From NCBI GenBank assembly GCA_937929825.1, contig CALFUV010000027.1, forward strand, positions 1-49,203: 49,203 nucleotides of DNA. The letters run 5' to 3'. The position numbers and the translations under genes were made by a program. Numbering within the stretch: position 1 is the stretch's first letter; each line of letters opens with the position of its first letter. This stretch comes from an uncultured Patescibacteria group bacterium. Lineage in GTDB: Bacteria; Patescibacteriota; Patescibacteriia; Veblenbacterales; UBA10138. This document shows, one piece after another, positions 32,057 through 42,700 of the stretch. The notes under the pieces were generated by a model. That model was not told where the DNA came from. It ran no database searches and saw only the letters and a program-made list of their open reading frames with translations.

Positions 32057-34432
32057 ATGCATCTAAGTCAAATTACCTCTATGTTCTCATCAACCTCATC
32101 TTCAGCCGAAGGAGGTGTTGTTGGTATATTAAAAAAAGTGAATCAATGGGGGTTGAGGTTGTTGGCCTTTTTAATACCCTTATTTTTCCTACCTTTTACT
32201 TATGAGGCTTTTGAATTAAGTAAGCAAACATTGCTAATAGGGCTTGGTTTTATACTGTTGGTAGTTTGGTTTTCCCAGTCTGTTGCCAGCCGCCAGGCCC
32301 AATTATTAAAATCACCTCTTAATTGGGCAATCCTGGCTTTATTAGCGGTTACAGTAGCGTCTGTTTTTACATCGATTGATCCTATTACTTCCATCATGGG
32401 TTTTTATGGTAGATTTAATGGCGGATTATTAAGTTTGCTGGGTTATTTACTTGTTTTCTTTTTAGTAACAGTTAGTATTCGTACTCGTGAGGAAATTCAC
32501 TGGTTAGTTGGCTCTTGGTTAAGTGGTGTTGGTTTAAGCGGCATTATTTTATTGTTACAACTTTTAGGTGCTCGTTTATTGCCATTTGCTTTTGCTCAAA
32601 TATCGAGTTTTACACCTCTTGGTGGAGCACTAAACGCAGTGGTATTGATTTTGGCGGCCTCTTTTCCAATGGCAATTTATTTGGCTCGGGGCGCGGTTAA
32701 ATCTTGGTTGCGTATTTTAAGTTTTTTGTTGGCCGTTTTGATTATAGTTTTGATTTTCATGGTTGATTATCATTTAGGTTGGCTTGGCTTGGGAGTCGGT
32801 TCTTTGGTTTGGTTGGGGTTGTTGTTCTATAAAAATGAAAGTACTAGTTTTCAATGGACAGTTATTCCAGCCATTGCCATTATTTTAAGTTTGATTGCTT
32901 GGCCGATTGTGTTAGTTAATATTACTCGCATCTCCGTGCCGGTAGAAGTAAATCTTTCGTTACCTGCCAGTTGGCGTATTGCTATCCAGAACGCCAAAAG
33001 TAATCCTTTGCTGGGCACTGGGCCGGATACTTTTAATTATGGTTTTTCCAAATTTAAACCGGAAGGTTTTAATGATTCCAATTTTTGGGCTTTTCGTTTT
33101 GACCGGGCTACTTCTGAATTAGCACAACTTTTAAGTACCACCGGTTTTATAGGTTTGACTGCATATTTGGCTACTTTAATTACTGGTCTTTATTTATGTT
33201 GGCGTTCGTTAAGGGATAAACAAGCCGAAGATTGGTATTTGAAAGCAGCTATTGTTACGACTTTTGTAATTTTATTATTAGCCCAAGTATTTTATTTCTT
33301 GAATACAGTTTTAGCCGTGATGACTTGGTTGGTTTTTGGGTTGTTGGCTGTGGTATCAAGTTCTGGAGAAAGAAAATTATCTCTTACTGATTCTCCTCGA
33401 ACCTCACTCTCTTTCTCTTTTGGATTGGCGGTGGTGGTTTTATTGGCTGTGGCTGTTTGGTTGGGTATGGGTAGATTTTGGCTGGCTGATGTGGCATATG
33501 CCAAAGCTCAGCGTCAACAGCTAACTATTGAAGGCTTAAGACAAGCGGAAACACATTTACTTAACGCCATAAATCTTAATCCTTGGCGGGACACTTATCG
33601 TGTTACTTTAGCTCAAGTTTATCTAGGCATGGCTAATTATGAGGCTAATCAACCAGTTTCCGAGAATCAAGAAGAGCGTGATTTACAGGTTTTAAGGTTG
33701 CAAACATACATTGCTTCTTCTATTGCTGCCGCTCGTTCAGCTACCGAGTTGGCGAGTCAAAGTGTGGCTAATTGGGAAGTACTTGGTTCTATTTACCGGG
33801 GTACTGTTTTGTTTGCGCGTGATGCTGAGCCTTGGGTAATAAGTTCTTTCCAAAAGGCCGTAGAACTAGATCCAACTAATCCTGCTCTATTAACCGAACT
33901 TGGTAAAGCATATTTGATTTCAGCTAGTCGCTTAACACAGCAGGCCAATCAATCTACACCTGAACAAAAAAGTCGTTTAGAGCTGGAAGCTTCTGAACAG
34001 TTAAGCCGGGCTTTGGAACAATTTAGTCGGGCTATAGCTCTTAAACCTGATTATTCTCCGGCACACTTTCAGGAAGTTTTAGCTTTAGAATTGCAAGGCA
34101 AATTTTCTGAGGCTATAGATAAACTGGAACGTTTGCGAGCTTCCATTCCTCAGGATCTTGATGTTCTTTTTGAGCTTGGTAGTTTAGCTTATAACACTGG
34201 CGATTACAATAAGGCTGAAGAAGCTTTTATAACTATAACTCGCTTGGTACCCAACCATTCCAACGCTCATTTTGGTTTAGGTTTGGTTTATCAGCAAAGA
34301 GGCGAAAAGGAAAAAGCCTTAGCTGAATTGGAAAAAGTTTTGGAGTTGAATCCTGATAATGAACAAATAAAGCAGTTAATGGAAAATATTCGTAGCGGCA
34401 ATACTGAATCGGTAACTTCACCCCAACCCTAA
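32057..34432 (+). CDS. O-antigen ligase/polymerase-like membrane protein with TPR tail
   Basis: A 791-residue protein in two parts. Residues about 30-480 have 11-12 membrane helices with the Wzy/WaaL (O-antigen ligase) layout, including the large external loop carrying LPASWRIAIQNAKSNPLLGTGPDTFNYGFSKFKP, the usual PLxGxGxGxF motif region, and the conserved LAQLLSTTGFIGLTAYL. Residues about 490-780 form tetratricopeptide repeats (AVELDPTNPALLTELGKAYL; AIALKPDYSPAHFQEVLAL; GDYNKAEEAFITITRLVPN). This fusion joins a polysaccharide ligase or polymerase to a protein-binding scaffold. It follows tRNA-Arg by 285 bases and is followed closely by the MurE-like gene. Confidence 0.88.
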   Translation: MHLSQITSMFSSTSSSAEGGVVGILKKVNQWGLRLLAFLIPLFFLPFTYEAFELSKQTLLIGLGFILLVVWFSQSVASRQAQLLKSPLNWAILALLAVTVASVFTSIDPITSIMGFYGRFNGGLLSLLGYLLVFFLVTVSIRTREEIHWLVGSWLSGVGLSGIILLLQLLGARLLPFAFAQISSFTPLGGALNAVVLILAASFPMAIYLARGAVKSWLRILSFLLAVLIIVLIFMVDYHLGWLGLGVGSLVWLGLLFYKNESTSFQWTVIPAIAIILSLIAWPIVLVNITRISVPVEVNLSLPASWRIAIQNAKSNPLLGTGPDTFNYGFSKFKPEGFNDSNFWAFRFDRATSELAQLLSTTGFIGLTAYLATLITGLYLCWRSLRDKQAEDWYLKAAIVTTFVILLLAQVFYFLNTVLAVMTWLVFGLLAVVSSSGERKLSLTDSPRTSLSFSFGLAVVVLLAVAVWLGMGRFWLADVAYAKAQRQQLTIEGLRQAETHLLNAINLNPWRDTYRVTLAQVYLGMANYEANQPVSENQEERDLQVLRLQTYIASSIAAARSATELASQSVANWEVLGSIYRGTVLFARDAEPWVISSFQKAVELDPTNPALLTELGKAYLISASRLTQQANQSTPEQKSRLELEASEQLSRALEQFSRAIALKPDYSPAHFQEVLALELQGKFSEAIDKLERLRASIPQDLDVLFELGSLAYNTGDYNKAEEAFITITRLVPNHSNAHFGLGLVYQQRGEKEKALAELEKVLELNPDNEQIKQLMENIRSGNTESVTSPQP

Positions 34433-34467
34433 AACCTCCCTGAAAAAGCAGGCAGGATTAATTGTTT

Positions 34468-35760
34468 ATGCAATTTAAGCGCTTTATCCGAACGTTATTG
34501 CCTGCGCCCGTACTTTCACTTTATCATTGGACAGTGGCTTGGTTAGTTGCTTTGTTTTATGGTTTACCCGCTCGATATTTAAAAATAATTGGTATTACCG
34601 GCACCAAGGGTAAAACCACTACTGCCAACATGCTTTGGTATTTACTGCAGGGTTCGGGGCATAAAACTGCTCTTGTTTCCACAGCTTTAATGGCTATTGG
34701 CGAGAAAAACTGGTTAAATAATTTAAAAATGACCATGCCCGGACGTGTTCATATGCAAAAGTTTCTACGTCGGGCGGTAAAAGAGGGTTGTAGTCATGTT
34801 GTTATTGAAACTTCTTCCGAGGGTTTAGCACAATGGCGTCATGTTAGTTTACCTTATCAAGTAGCTGTTTTTACAAATTTATCTCCTGAACATTTGGAAG
34901 CGCACGGCAGTTATGAAAAATATCGTGCCGCTAAAATACGGCTGTTTAAGGTAGTAGCTAAAAAAAACGGTCTATCAATTATTAATTTAGATGATGATTC
35001 AAGTCAGTATTTCATAAATCAATCAGGCTCGAATATTTGGGGATATACTTTTCAAAATTCTGAAAATAATAAGACAAAAAAAATTATTAAAGGAAGTATT
35101 AAGGAAATATCCCCCTATCAAGCAATTTTTGAAGTTAATGGCTTTGAGGTAAATTTATCCTTAGGAGGAGAGTTTAATGCTTATAACGCTTTAGCTGCCA
35201 TGACTACAGCTTTGGCCTTAGGTATTGGTCTAAAAAAATCTGTCCAAGTTTTAGAAAGTTACAAAGGGACGCCGGGTAGATTGGAATTTATTCAACAGAA
35301 CCCTTTTTCTATAGTAGTGGATTATGCACATACACCTGAATCGCTCGAGGCTGTTTACAAGACGTTTAAGAGAGAAGGTAGACTTATAGCTGTGCTAGGT
35401 TCGTGTGGTGGTGGACGGGATAAGGCCAAGCGTCCTATTTTAGGTAAATTAGCCGGTGAGTATGCTGATTACGTTATAGTAACCGACGAGGATCCTTATG
35501 ATGAACCACCGCGTTCAATTATGGAGGCGGTGGCGGAGGGAGTAAAAGAGACAGAAAAAAAAGAAGGCGAAGATTATTGGATTATTGAAAATCGTCGTGA
35601 GGCTATTCATAAAGCCTTAACTCTTGCCAGAGAGGGAGATGTAGTAGTCATTACCGGTAAAGGAGCTGAGCAGTGGATGTGTGTGGCAAATAATAAAAAA
35701 ATTCCTTGGGATGATAGACAGGTAGTCAGAGAACAGTTGGCTGATTTGGAAAATAATTAA
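34468..35760 (+). CDS. MurE-like UDP-MurNAc-peptide ligase without N-terminal domain
   Basis: Mur ligases add amino acids to the peptidoglycan precursor. The 430-residue protein has the ATP loop GITGTKGKTTT (about 43-53), IETSSEGLAQWRHVSL, FTNLSPEHLEAHGSYEKYRAAK with the carbamate-lysine region, GEFNAYNALAA, GTPGRLEF and VDYAHTPESLE of the central and C-terminal domains. The ~90-residue N-terminal domain that holds the UDP part in classical MurE is replaced by a short hydrophobic segment. The specificity motif, DNPR in meso-DAP enzymes, reads EDPYDE here (from E341), so a DAP substrate is unlikely; Lys or another residue is possible. It could instead be a MurE paralogue. Confidence 0.85.
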   Translation: MQFKRFIRTLLPAPVLSLYHWTVAWLVALFYGLPARYLKIIGITGTKGKTTTANMLWYLLQGSGHKTALVSTALMAIGEKNWLNNLKMTMPGRVHMQKFLRRAVKEGCSHVVIETSSEGLAQWRHVSLPYQVAVFTNLSPEHLEAHGSYEKYRAAKIRLFKVVAKKNGLSIINLDDDSSQYFINQSGSNIWGYTFQNSENNKTKKIIKGSIKEISPYQAIFEVNGFEVNLSLGGEFNAYNALAAMTTALALGIGLKKSVQVLESYKGTPGRLEFIQQNPFSIVVDYAHTPESLEAVYKTFKREGRLIAVLGSCGGGRDKAKRPILGKLAGEYADYVIVTDEDPYDEPPRSIMEAVAEGVKETEKKEGEDYWIIENRREAIHKALTLAREGDVVVITGKGAEQWMCVANNKKIPWDDRQVVREQLADLENN

Positions 35761-36072
35761 AAAAGTTACCTGGCATTATGTGATTTGTATAAGTTATTTG
35801 AGAGCTTTAGTTTATTTTTTAGGCATCATAATTTATATCACAGATAATTTTAAAAGTAATCATCAAATCAAGAGTTGCTTGGTTTTTTTAGAGCCGACCT
35901 CTTTTATTGATTAGTTGATGAATAAATATTATTAAGTAGCAGTTATTTGGTTTTTTATTTTTATTTAATAGTTGATTTTATTCCTTTGTTGATTTTAATA
36001 GCGTCTTTGTTAATAAGTAGACTACTGAAAATGGTGAGAGTATTTTTATTTAAGGAAAGATAAATTTAGTGT

Positions 36073-36081
36073 TGTGGATAA
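36073..36081 (-). promoter_or_regulatory. Perfect single DnaA-box consensus
   Basis: The minus strand reads TTATCCACA, the consensus DnaA box. It is isolated: I see no second good copy in the 627-base gap. AT-rich sequence follows it. Confidence 0.35.
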
Positions 36082-36093
36082 CTTTTATTAATT

Positions 36094-36134
36094 TTTTGGC
36101 TAATATTAAATAAAATAGCTAATATTAGCCAAAA
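36094..36134. terminator. 15-bp perfect inverted repeat upstream of rpoB
   Basis: TTTTGGCTAATATTA (36094-36108) and TAATATTAGCCAAAA (36120-36134) with an 11-base loop. It may terminate the upstream operon, with T-rich sequence after, or be an operator, since it ends 37 bases before the first TTGACA. The region 35761-36090 shows no gene and no other clear element. Confidence 0.5.
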
Positions 36135-36178
36135 TTATTATTTTTATTTAGTTTTAATTTTTCCACCAGCTTGACAGC

Positions 36179-36207
36179 TTGACACTAATAATTATTATTG
36201 TTAAACT
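36179..36207 (+). promoter_or_regulatory. rpoBC promoter
   Basis: TTGACA (36179-36184) and TAAACT (36202-36207) with a 17-base spacer. A second TTGACA lies 8 bases upstream (36171-36176). Predicted start about 36214; leader about 174 bases. Confidence 0.75.
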
Positions 36208-36233
36208 CAACATTACATTTTTCGCAAAATTCT

Positions 36234-36254
36234 ACAGGGATGTACCCTGTTTTT
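36234..36254 (+). terminator. Attenuator-like hairpin in the rpoB leader
   Basis: ACAGGG (36234-36239) pairs with CCCTGT (36245-36250) and is followed by TTTTT. A second hairpin GACGC/GCGTC with a T-rich tail lies at 36286-36306, and a third, AATAAA/TTTATT flanked by CCCA/TGGG, at about 36349-36375. Promoter-proximal terminator hairpins suggest attenuation. Confidence 0.55.
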
Positions 36255-36387
36255 GTGAATCAGCTTATTTTAAAAAGCAAATATTGACGCCCGTTTTTCA
36301 TGCGTCTTTATTTTTTAGCTGAATTTTAAATTAAACACAAACTCGTTCCCATAAATAAAGATGTTTATTGGGAAGGGGTAATTTTTT

Positions 36388-39300
36388 ATGTCTATTATAA
36401 AAAATGATTCACTGGTCGGTTTAAGAAACCGCCGCACCTTTACTCCTATTAAAGACGCTATACCCCTACCTGATTTGATTGAGATTCAGCGTTCTTCTTA
36501 TGATTGGTTTTTTTCTGAAGGACTTAAAGAGCTATTTGATGAGATTAGCCCTATTCGGGATTTTATTGGACGTGATCTGGAATTATATTTTTTAGATTAT
36601 AAACTGGATGATCCCAAATTTGATGAAGTAACGGCTCGAGCAAAAAATACAACCTTTGAATCTGCCTTGCGAGTTAAAACGCAGCTGGTGAATAAACGAA
36701 CGGGCGAAATAAAAGAACAGCAGGTGTATTTGGGTGATTTTCCTATAATGACACCGCGGGGAACCTTCGTGATTAACGGAATTGAGCGTGTGGTGGTTTC
36801 GCAATTGATTCGTTCAGCCGGAGTTTTCTTTACCTCGGAATTTTTACGTGGGCGTCGTTATTATGGCGCCAAGATAATTCCGAACAGAGGTGCTTGGTTA
36901 GAATTTGAAACTGATGGCAATAATGTTATTTGGGTAAAAATAGATCGTAAAAGAAAAGTGGCTGCTACTTCTTTAATGCGAGCGTTTGGAATTTCCAGTG
37001 ATGATGATATCAAATCTCGTTTTGCCGATGTTGATACTCATCCTGATAATAAATATATTGAAGCAACTTTAGCTAAAGATTTGGCTAAAGACGAAGCTGA
37101 GGGTTTAATAGAAGTTTATAAACGTATTCGTCCGGGCGATTTGGCTACAGTTGATAATGCTAAGCAGCTTATACACAATATGTTCTTTAATTTTGCACGT
37201 TATGATTTTGGACGGGTAGGACGTTATAAACTTAATCAGAGATTTGGTTTTGATATACCCAATAATAAAGCCACTCGTGTTTTAAGGCCGGAAGATTTAG
37301 TCATGATTATTAAGGAAATTATTAGACTTAATAATACTCAAACCGAACCTGATGATATTGATCACCTTGGCAATCGACGCGTACGCGCTGTTGGAGAATT
37401 AGTACAAAATAAATTTCGTGTTGGTTTAGCAAGATTAGAACGCATTGTTAAAGACAGAATGTCAACACAGGATATTGCCACTTTAACACCCAATCAATTA
37501 ATTAACGCCCGGCCAATAATTGGTGCTATTAAAGAATTTTTCATGTCTTCTCAACTTTCCCAATTCATGGACCAAACTAATCCTTTGGCTGAATTGGAAC
37601 ACAAGCGGAGGCTTTCAGCTATGGGCCCTGGTGGATTATCGCGTGAGCGGGCTGGTTTTGATGTACGTGATGTACACCGGACTCACTATTCGCGTATTTG
37701 TCCAATTGCTACGCCTGAAGGCCCAAATATTGGTTTGGTGGGGCATTTGGCATCTTATGCTCGCGTTAACAGTTATGGTTTTATTGAGACCCCTTTTCGC
37801 AAAGTTATACATGATATAGCTAACGACGGTCAGTCGGCTGTAGGTGAAATTTTACGTGAGGATATAACTAATGAAGGCGGTTATGTAATTGCTAAAGCCG
37901 GGGAGAAAATAACTTCAGACATCGCCCAGAGATTAAAAGAAGTGAAGCTAAGTTCATTGCCTATTAAACCTCGTGTAACCAATGAAATAGTTTGGCTGGA
38001 TGCTTTTGAAGAAGAGCAGCTGGTAACAACCGCTGCTACTACACCAATTGATGAAAATGGTTATTTTATTAATGACAGACTGGAGGTTAGAGAGCATGGG
38101 GAGCCAACTATTGATTTCAGTTTTAAAGTTGATTGTATGGATGTAAGTCCTAAGCAAATAGTTTCAGTTACCACCTCTCTTATTCCTTTTTTGGAACATG
38201 ATGACGCGGTGCGCGCGCTTATGGGTACAAATATGCAACGACAAGCCGTGCCATGTGTTCGCCCACAAGCTCCTTTGGTAGGTACAGGAGTAGAAGCCAA
38301 GGCAGCCAAAGATTCAGGGCAAACTATTTTGTCGCAGGTTGATGGGGAAGTAACATTAGTACAAGCTGATAGGATTGAAATAAAGGATGAAAAAAACAAA
38401 ACACATGTTTATTCATTATTGAAATTTATGCGTTCTAACGCTTCCACTTGTCTTAATAATAAACCTTTAGTGAGCAAGGGGCAGCGAGTTAAAAAAGGTG
38501 AAGTAATAGCCGATGGAGCGGCTACTGAATTAGGAGAATTGGCTTTGGGACAGAATTTGGTGGTGGCTTATATGTCTTGGGAGGGTGGTAATTATGAAGA
38601 CGCAGTTTTACTATCTGAAAAATTGGTTCGTGATGATCGTTATACCTCTATTCATATAGAGGATTACACCATTGATGTACGAGATACGAAGTTGGGACCA
38701 GAAGTGGTAACGCGAGATATTCCTAATGTTGGTGAAGAAAAACTTAAAAATCTTGACGAAGAGGGCATTATTCGTATTGGCGCCGAGGTTTCTTCAGGTG
38801 ATATTTTAGTGGGCAAGATTACACCTAAAGGTGAAACTGAACTGTCAGCCGAAGAAAAGCTCTTGCGGGCCATTTTTGGAGAAAAAGCTAAAGATGTACG
38901 TGATAGTTCTTTATATTTAGAACACGGTGAACACGGTAAAGTAGTGGATATTAAAATTTTCAGCCGCGAAAACGGCGATAAATTATCTTCAGGAGTAATA
39001 AAATCCATTCAAGTATCTATTGCTCAATTGCGAAAAATACAAGTAGGCGATAAAATGGCCGGGCGACACGGTAACAAGGGTGTTATTTCCCGGATTGTTC
39101 CTCAGGAAGATTTACCTTTTCTACCTGACGGGCGACCAGTTGATATAATTTTGAATCCTTTAGGCGTAGCTTCTCGTATGAATTTAGGACAAATTTTGGA
39201 AACCCATTTGGGTATGGCGGCACAAGCTCTTGGTTATTATGTGGCTACACCAGCGTTAGATGGAGTACCAGAGGAAATTATTCGTCAGGAACTTAAAAAA

Positions 39301-39783
39301 GTCGGTTTACCGGAAGACGGAAAAATTACTTTGTATGATGGTCGTACCGGCGAGGCTTTTGATGAAAAAGTAACAGTTGGTGTAGCTTATATGTTAAAAC
39401 TTAATCACTTAGTGGAAGATAAAATTCATCAGCGTTCTATTGGCCCATATTCTTTGGTAACCCAACAGCCCCTAGGAGGTAAAGCGCAGTTTGGCGGGCA
39501 GCGTTTTGGGGAAATGGAAGTCTGGGCTTTAGAGGCTTATGGTGCAGCTCATAGTTTACAGGAAATATTAACCATTAAATCAGATGATGTACCCGGTCGC
39601 TCCAAAGCTTATGAATCAATAATTAAAGGTGAACCTATTCGTAAATTAAACGTGCCGGAGTCTTTTAATGTTCTTGTCAGGGAACTTAAAGGATTAGGTT
39701 TGGAAGTTGAACTTTTGAAAGAAGGTAAAATAATAGAATCGGATAAATCAGAGTCGACCCCTAAATCACAGGAAGGAGAATAA
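36388..39783 (+). CDS. rpoB: RNA polymerase beta subunit
   Basis: The beta subunit forms half of the RNA polymerase active cleft. At 1131 residues it lacks the large lineage-specific insertions of the proteobacterial protein. The rifampicin-pocket region is well conserved: [20 protein letters not shown] followed by [20 protein letters not shown]. Other hallmarks are [35 protein letters not shown] and [23 protein letters not shown]. In the segment after the pocket, R431 replaces the usual Pro of VHPTHY and A441 replaces the Glu of [21 protein letters not shown] stretch 9 bases before the ATG may serve as ribosome binding site. rpoC follows by 4 bases. Confidence 0.98.
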   Translation: MSIIKNDSLVGLRNRRTFTPIKDAIPLPDLIEIQRSSYDWFFSEGLKELFDEISPIRDFIGRDLELYFLDYKLDDPKFDEVTARAKNTTFESALRVKTQLVNKRTGEIKEQQVYLGDFPIMTPRGTFVINGIERVVVSQLIRSAGVFFTSEFLRGRRYYGAKIIPNRGAWLEFETDGNNVIWVKIDRKRKVAATSLMRAFGISSDDDIKSRFADVDTHPDNKYIEATLAKDLAKDEAEGLIEVYKRIRPGDLATVDNAKQLIHNMFFNFARYDFGRVGRYKLNQRFGFDIPNNKATRVLRPEDLVMIIKEIIRLNNTQTEPDDIDHLGNRRVRAVGELVQNKFRVGLARLERIVKDRMSTQDIATLTPNQLINARPIIGAIKEFFMSSQLSQFMDQTNPLAELEHKRRLSAMGPGGLSRERAGFDVRDVHRTHYSRICPIATPEGPNIGLVGHLASYARVNSYGFIETPFRKVIHDIANDGQSAVGEILREDITNEGGYVIAKAGEKITSDIAQRLKEVKLSSLPIKPRVTNEIVWLDAFEEEQLVTTAATTPIDENGYFINDRLEVREHGEPTIDFSFKVDCMDVSPKQIVSVTTSLIPFLEHDDAVRALMGTNMQRQAVPCVRPQAPLVGTGVEAKAAKDSGQTILSQVDGEVTLVQADRIEIKDEKNKTHVYSLLKFMRSNASTCLNNKPLVSKGQRVKKGEVIADGAATELGELALGQNLVVAYMSWEGGNYEDAVLLSEKLVRDDRYTSIHIEDYTIDVRDTKLGPEVVTRDIPNVGEEKLKNLDEEGIIRIGAEVSSGDILVGKITPKGETELSAEEKLLRAIFGEKAKDVRDSSLYLEHGEHGKVVDIKIFSRENGDKLSSGVIKSIQVSIAQLRKIQVGDKMAGRHGNKGVISRIVPQEDLPFLPDGRPVDIILNPLGVASRMNLGQILETHLGMAAQALGYYVATPALDGVPEEIIRQELKKVGLPEDGKITLYDGRTGEAFDEKVTVGVAYMLKLNHLVEDKIHQRSIGPYSLVTQQPLGGKAQFGGQRFGEMEVWALEAYGAAHSLQEILTIKSDDVPGRSKAYESIIKGEPIRKLNVPESFNVLVRELKGLGLEVELLKEGKIIESDKSESTPKSQEGE

Positions 39784-39787
39784 TTAT

Positions 39788-42700
39788 ATGTTTCCAGAAA
39801 GAGAATCGCTTCAATCAAACGATTTTGACTCCATTAGGCTAAAGTTAGCTTCGCCTGAGGATATAAAAAAATGGTCTTATGGTGAAGTAACAAAACCGGA
39901 AACCATTAATTACCGCACACAAAAACCGGAAAAAGATGGTTTGTTTGATGAACGTATTTTTGGGCCCACCAAAGATTGGGAATGTTATTGTGGAAAATAT
40001 AAGCGCATTCGTTATCGTGGTATTGTTTGTGATAAGTGTGGTGTGGAAGTTACCAGATCAGTAGTCAGACGAGAAAGATTTGGACATATTGCCCTAGCCA
40101 CCCCGGTTTCTCACATTTGGTTTTTGCGAGGAGTGCCTTCAAAAATAGGCTTGGTGCTTGGTTTATCGGTTCAGGAATTGGAAAAAGTTATTTATTTTGC
40201 CAGTTTTATTATTACCAAAGTTGATGAGGAAAAAAAGAAAAATTTGCTTGATCAAGTTACTGCTGAATATAAATCAAAACGTAAAGTTATTGAAGCTGAT
40301 GCTCAACGTCAGAAAATTGAGATTAGTAAAAAATTACAAGGTAAAGAATTAGAACAAGAAGAAAAGTCGATCATTAGTCTAATGGAAGAGCGTCTTAATA
40401 AACTGGAAGAAGCTTTTGAAATAGCTCGCAAAGAACTTAAAGAATTAAGACCTTTGCAAATTATTTCGGAAAGCCAGTATCAGGATTTATCTCTAAAATA
40501 TGGCCAAGTTTTTGAAGCCTCGATTGGCGCAGAAGCTATTCAAGGATTATTACAACAAATTGATTTGAAAGCTGAGATTAAAGCATTGGAAAACGAAGCT
40601 AAAGAAACACTGCCCGCTAAGCACCGAAAGACAATCAGGCGTTTGAAATTACTTAAAAGTTTACAGTCAGTTGGTTTGCGGCCAGAGTGGATGATAATCA
40701 GCGTTTTGCCAGTTATACCTCCGGATTTACGGCCAATGGTTCAGCTTGACGGCGGTCGCTTTGCCACCTCTGATTTAAATGATCTTTATCGTCGTGTTAT
40801 TAATCGTAATAATCGTTTACGTCGTTTAATGGAGTTAAATGCCCCCGAAGTTATTTGCCGTAACGAAAAACGTATGTTGCAGGAAGCTGTGGACGCGTTA
40901 ATAGATAATGGTGCTCGTCACGGTAAAACAGTAACCGCTTCCACTGGTCAACGTCGTATGCTTAAATCCATAGCTGATATTTTAAAGGGTAAGCAGGGTC
41001 GATTCCGTCAAAATTTATTAGGTAAACGTATTGATTATTCAGGACGTTCGGTTATTGTGGTTGGCCCCAAACTTGAACTTCATCAGTGTGGTTTGCCTAA
41101 ACGCATGGCTTTGGAGCTGTTTAAGCCATTTGTTATTTCTAAACTGATTAGTCGAGAGCTGGTGCATAATGTTCGTTCAGCTAATCGTTTTATTGAATCA
41201 GGCAGGAGCGAGGTTTGGGATATCTTGGAAGAGATAATTAAAGGTGCTCATGTTTTACTTAATCGTGCGCCTACTCTACATAGGCTTGGTATCCAAGCTT
41301 TTCAACCGATTTTAATAGAAGGTAAGGCTATTCAGGTTCATCCTTTGGTGTGTCCGGCTTTTAACGCTGATTTTGACGGCGACCAAATGGCCGTGCACGT
41401 ACCCTTAACCGAAGAAGCTAAATGGGAAGCTAGAGAAATAATGCTATCAGCAAAAAATTTACTCAAACCAGCTACTGGTGAGCCTGTGGCTAATCCAGAA
41501 AAAGATATAGTTCTAGGTTGTTACTATATGACTAATATGGAAAAAACAGCAGAACAGACAAAGTACAAAATCTTCAGTAGTGAATCAGAAGCCATTTTGG
41601 CATATCAAAGCAAAATTATCCGTTTACAAGAACCGGTTGAGGTAAGACTTAATTTGGGTGAGCGTGTGATTACTTGTGTTGGTCGATTATTATTTAATGA
41701 AGTATTGCATCCGGAATTGAGATATTTTAATAAAACAGTTGACAAAAAAGCCTTGAAAGGTTTGGTGGCTGAATCATTGCGTAGATTTGGTGTTGATGCT
41801 ACTGCCAAATTTTTGGATAAAGTCAAAGAATTAGGCTTTGAATATTTAACTATTTCCGGATTATCTTGGGGTATGTCAGATATTCCTGATTTGCCGCAAC
41901 GACAGGATATTTATCGTCAAGCTGAAGGTATGGTTCAGGAAGTTTATGATCAATACCAGCAAGGTTTGTTGACAGATGAAGAAAGGCAAGCCAAAGTGAT
42001 TGAAATTTGGGCCAGAGTTAAAGAAAAGATAACTGAACTTTCTCGAGCTAGTTTACCTGCCCGTGGTTCTGTTTTTTCCATGATTGAATCAGGAGCTCGG
42101 GGTAGTTGGGCTCAGATTACCCAAATGATGGGTATGAAAGGATTGGTGACAAATCCCGCCGGCGAAACCATTGAATTGCCGGTGAAGGGTAATTTTAAAG
42201 AAGGTTTTGATGTGTTGGAATTCTTTATTTCTACCCACGGTACACGTAAGGGTTTAACCGATACAGCTCTGCGTACTGCCAATGCTGGTTATTTGACTCG
42301 TCGCTTGGTAGATGTTTCACATGATATTGTGGTAGTAGAAAAAGATTGCGGCGATAAGGAAGGGTTTTTGATAATCCAAGCGGAAAGTGAAGAAATGGGA
42401 GAAGGTATAGGGACTTATGCTATTGGGCGTTATTCTTTACAGGAAGTAAAAAACGATAAAGGCGAGGTAATATGTAAAAAGAATGATTTAATTACTCCTG
42501 AATTGGCGGCTCAGATAGATAAATTAGGATTGCCAGAATTTAGAATAAGATCATTGCTGACTTGTAAGACAACTAGAGGAGTTTGTCAGCGTTGTTATGG
42601 GTTAGATTTGGGTACTAATACTTTAGTGCAGCTTGGTACAGCAGTTGGCATTATTGCGGCTCAATCAATTGGTGAACCCGGTACTCAATTAACCATGAGA

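Noticed and set aside
36073-36134. Replication origin upstream of rpoB
   Set aside because: Only one good DnaA box is visible, and dnaA and dnaN are absent from the neighbourhood.
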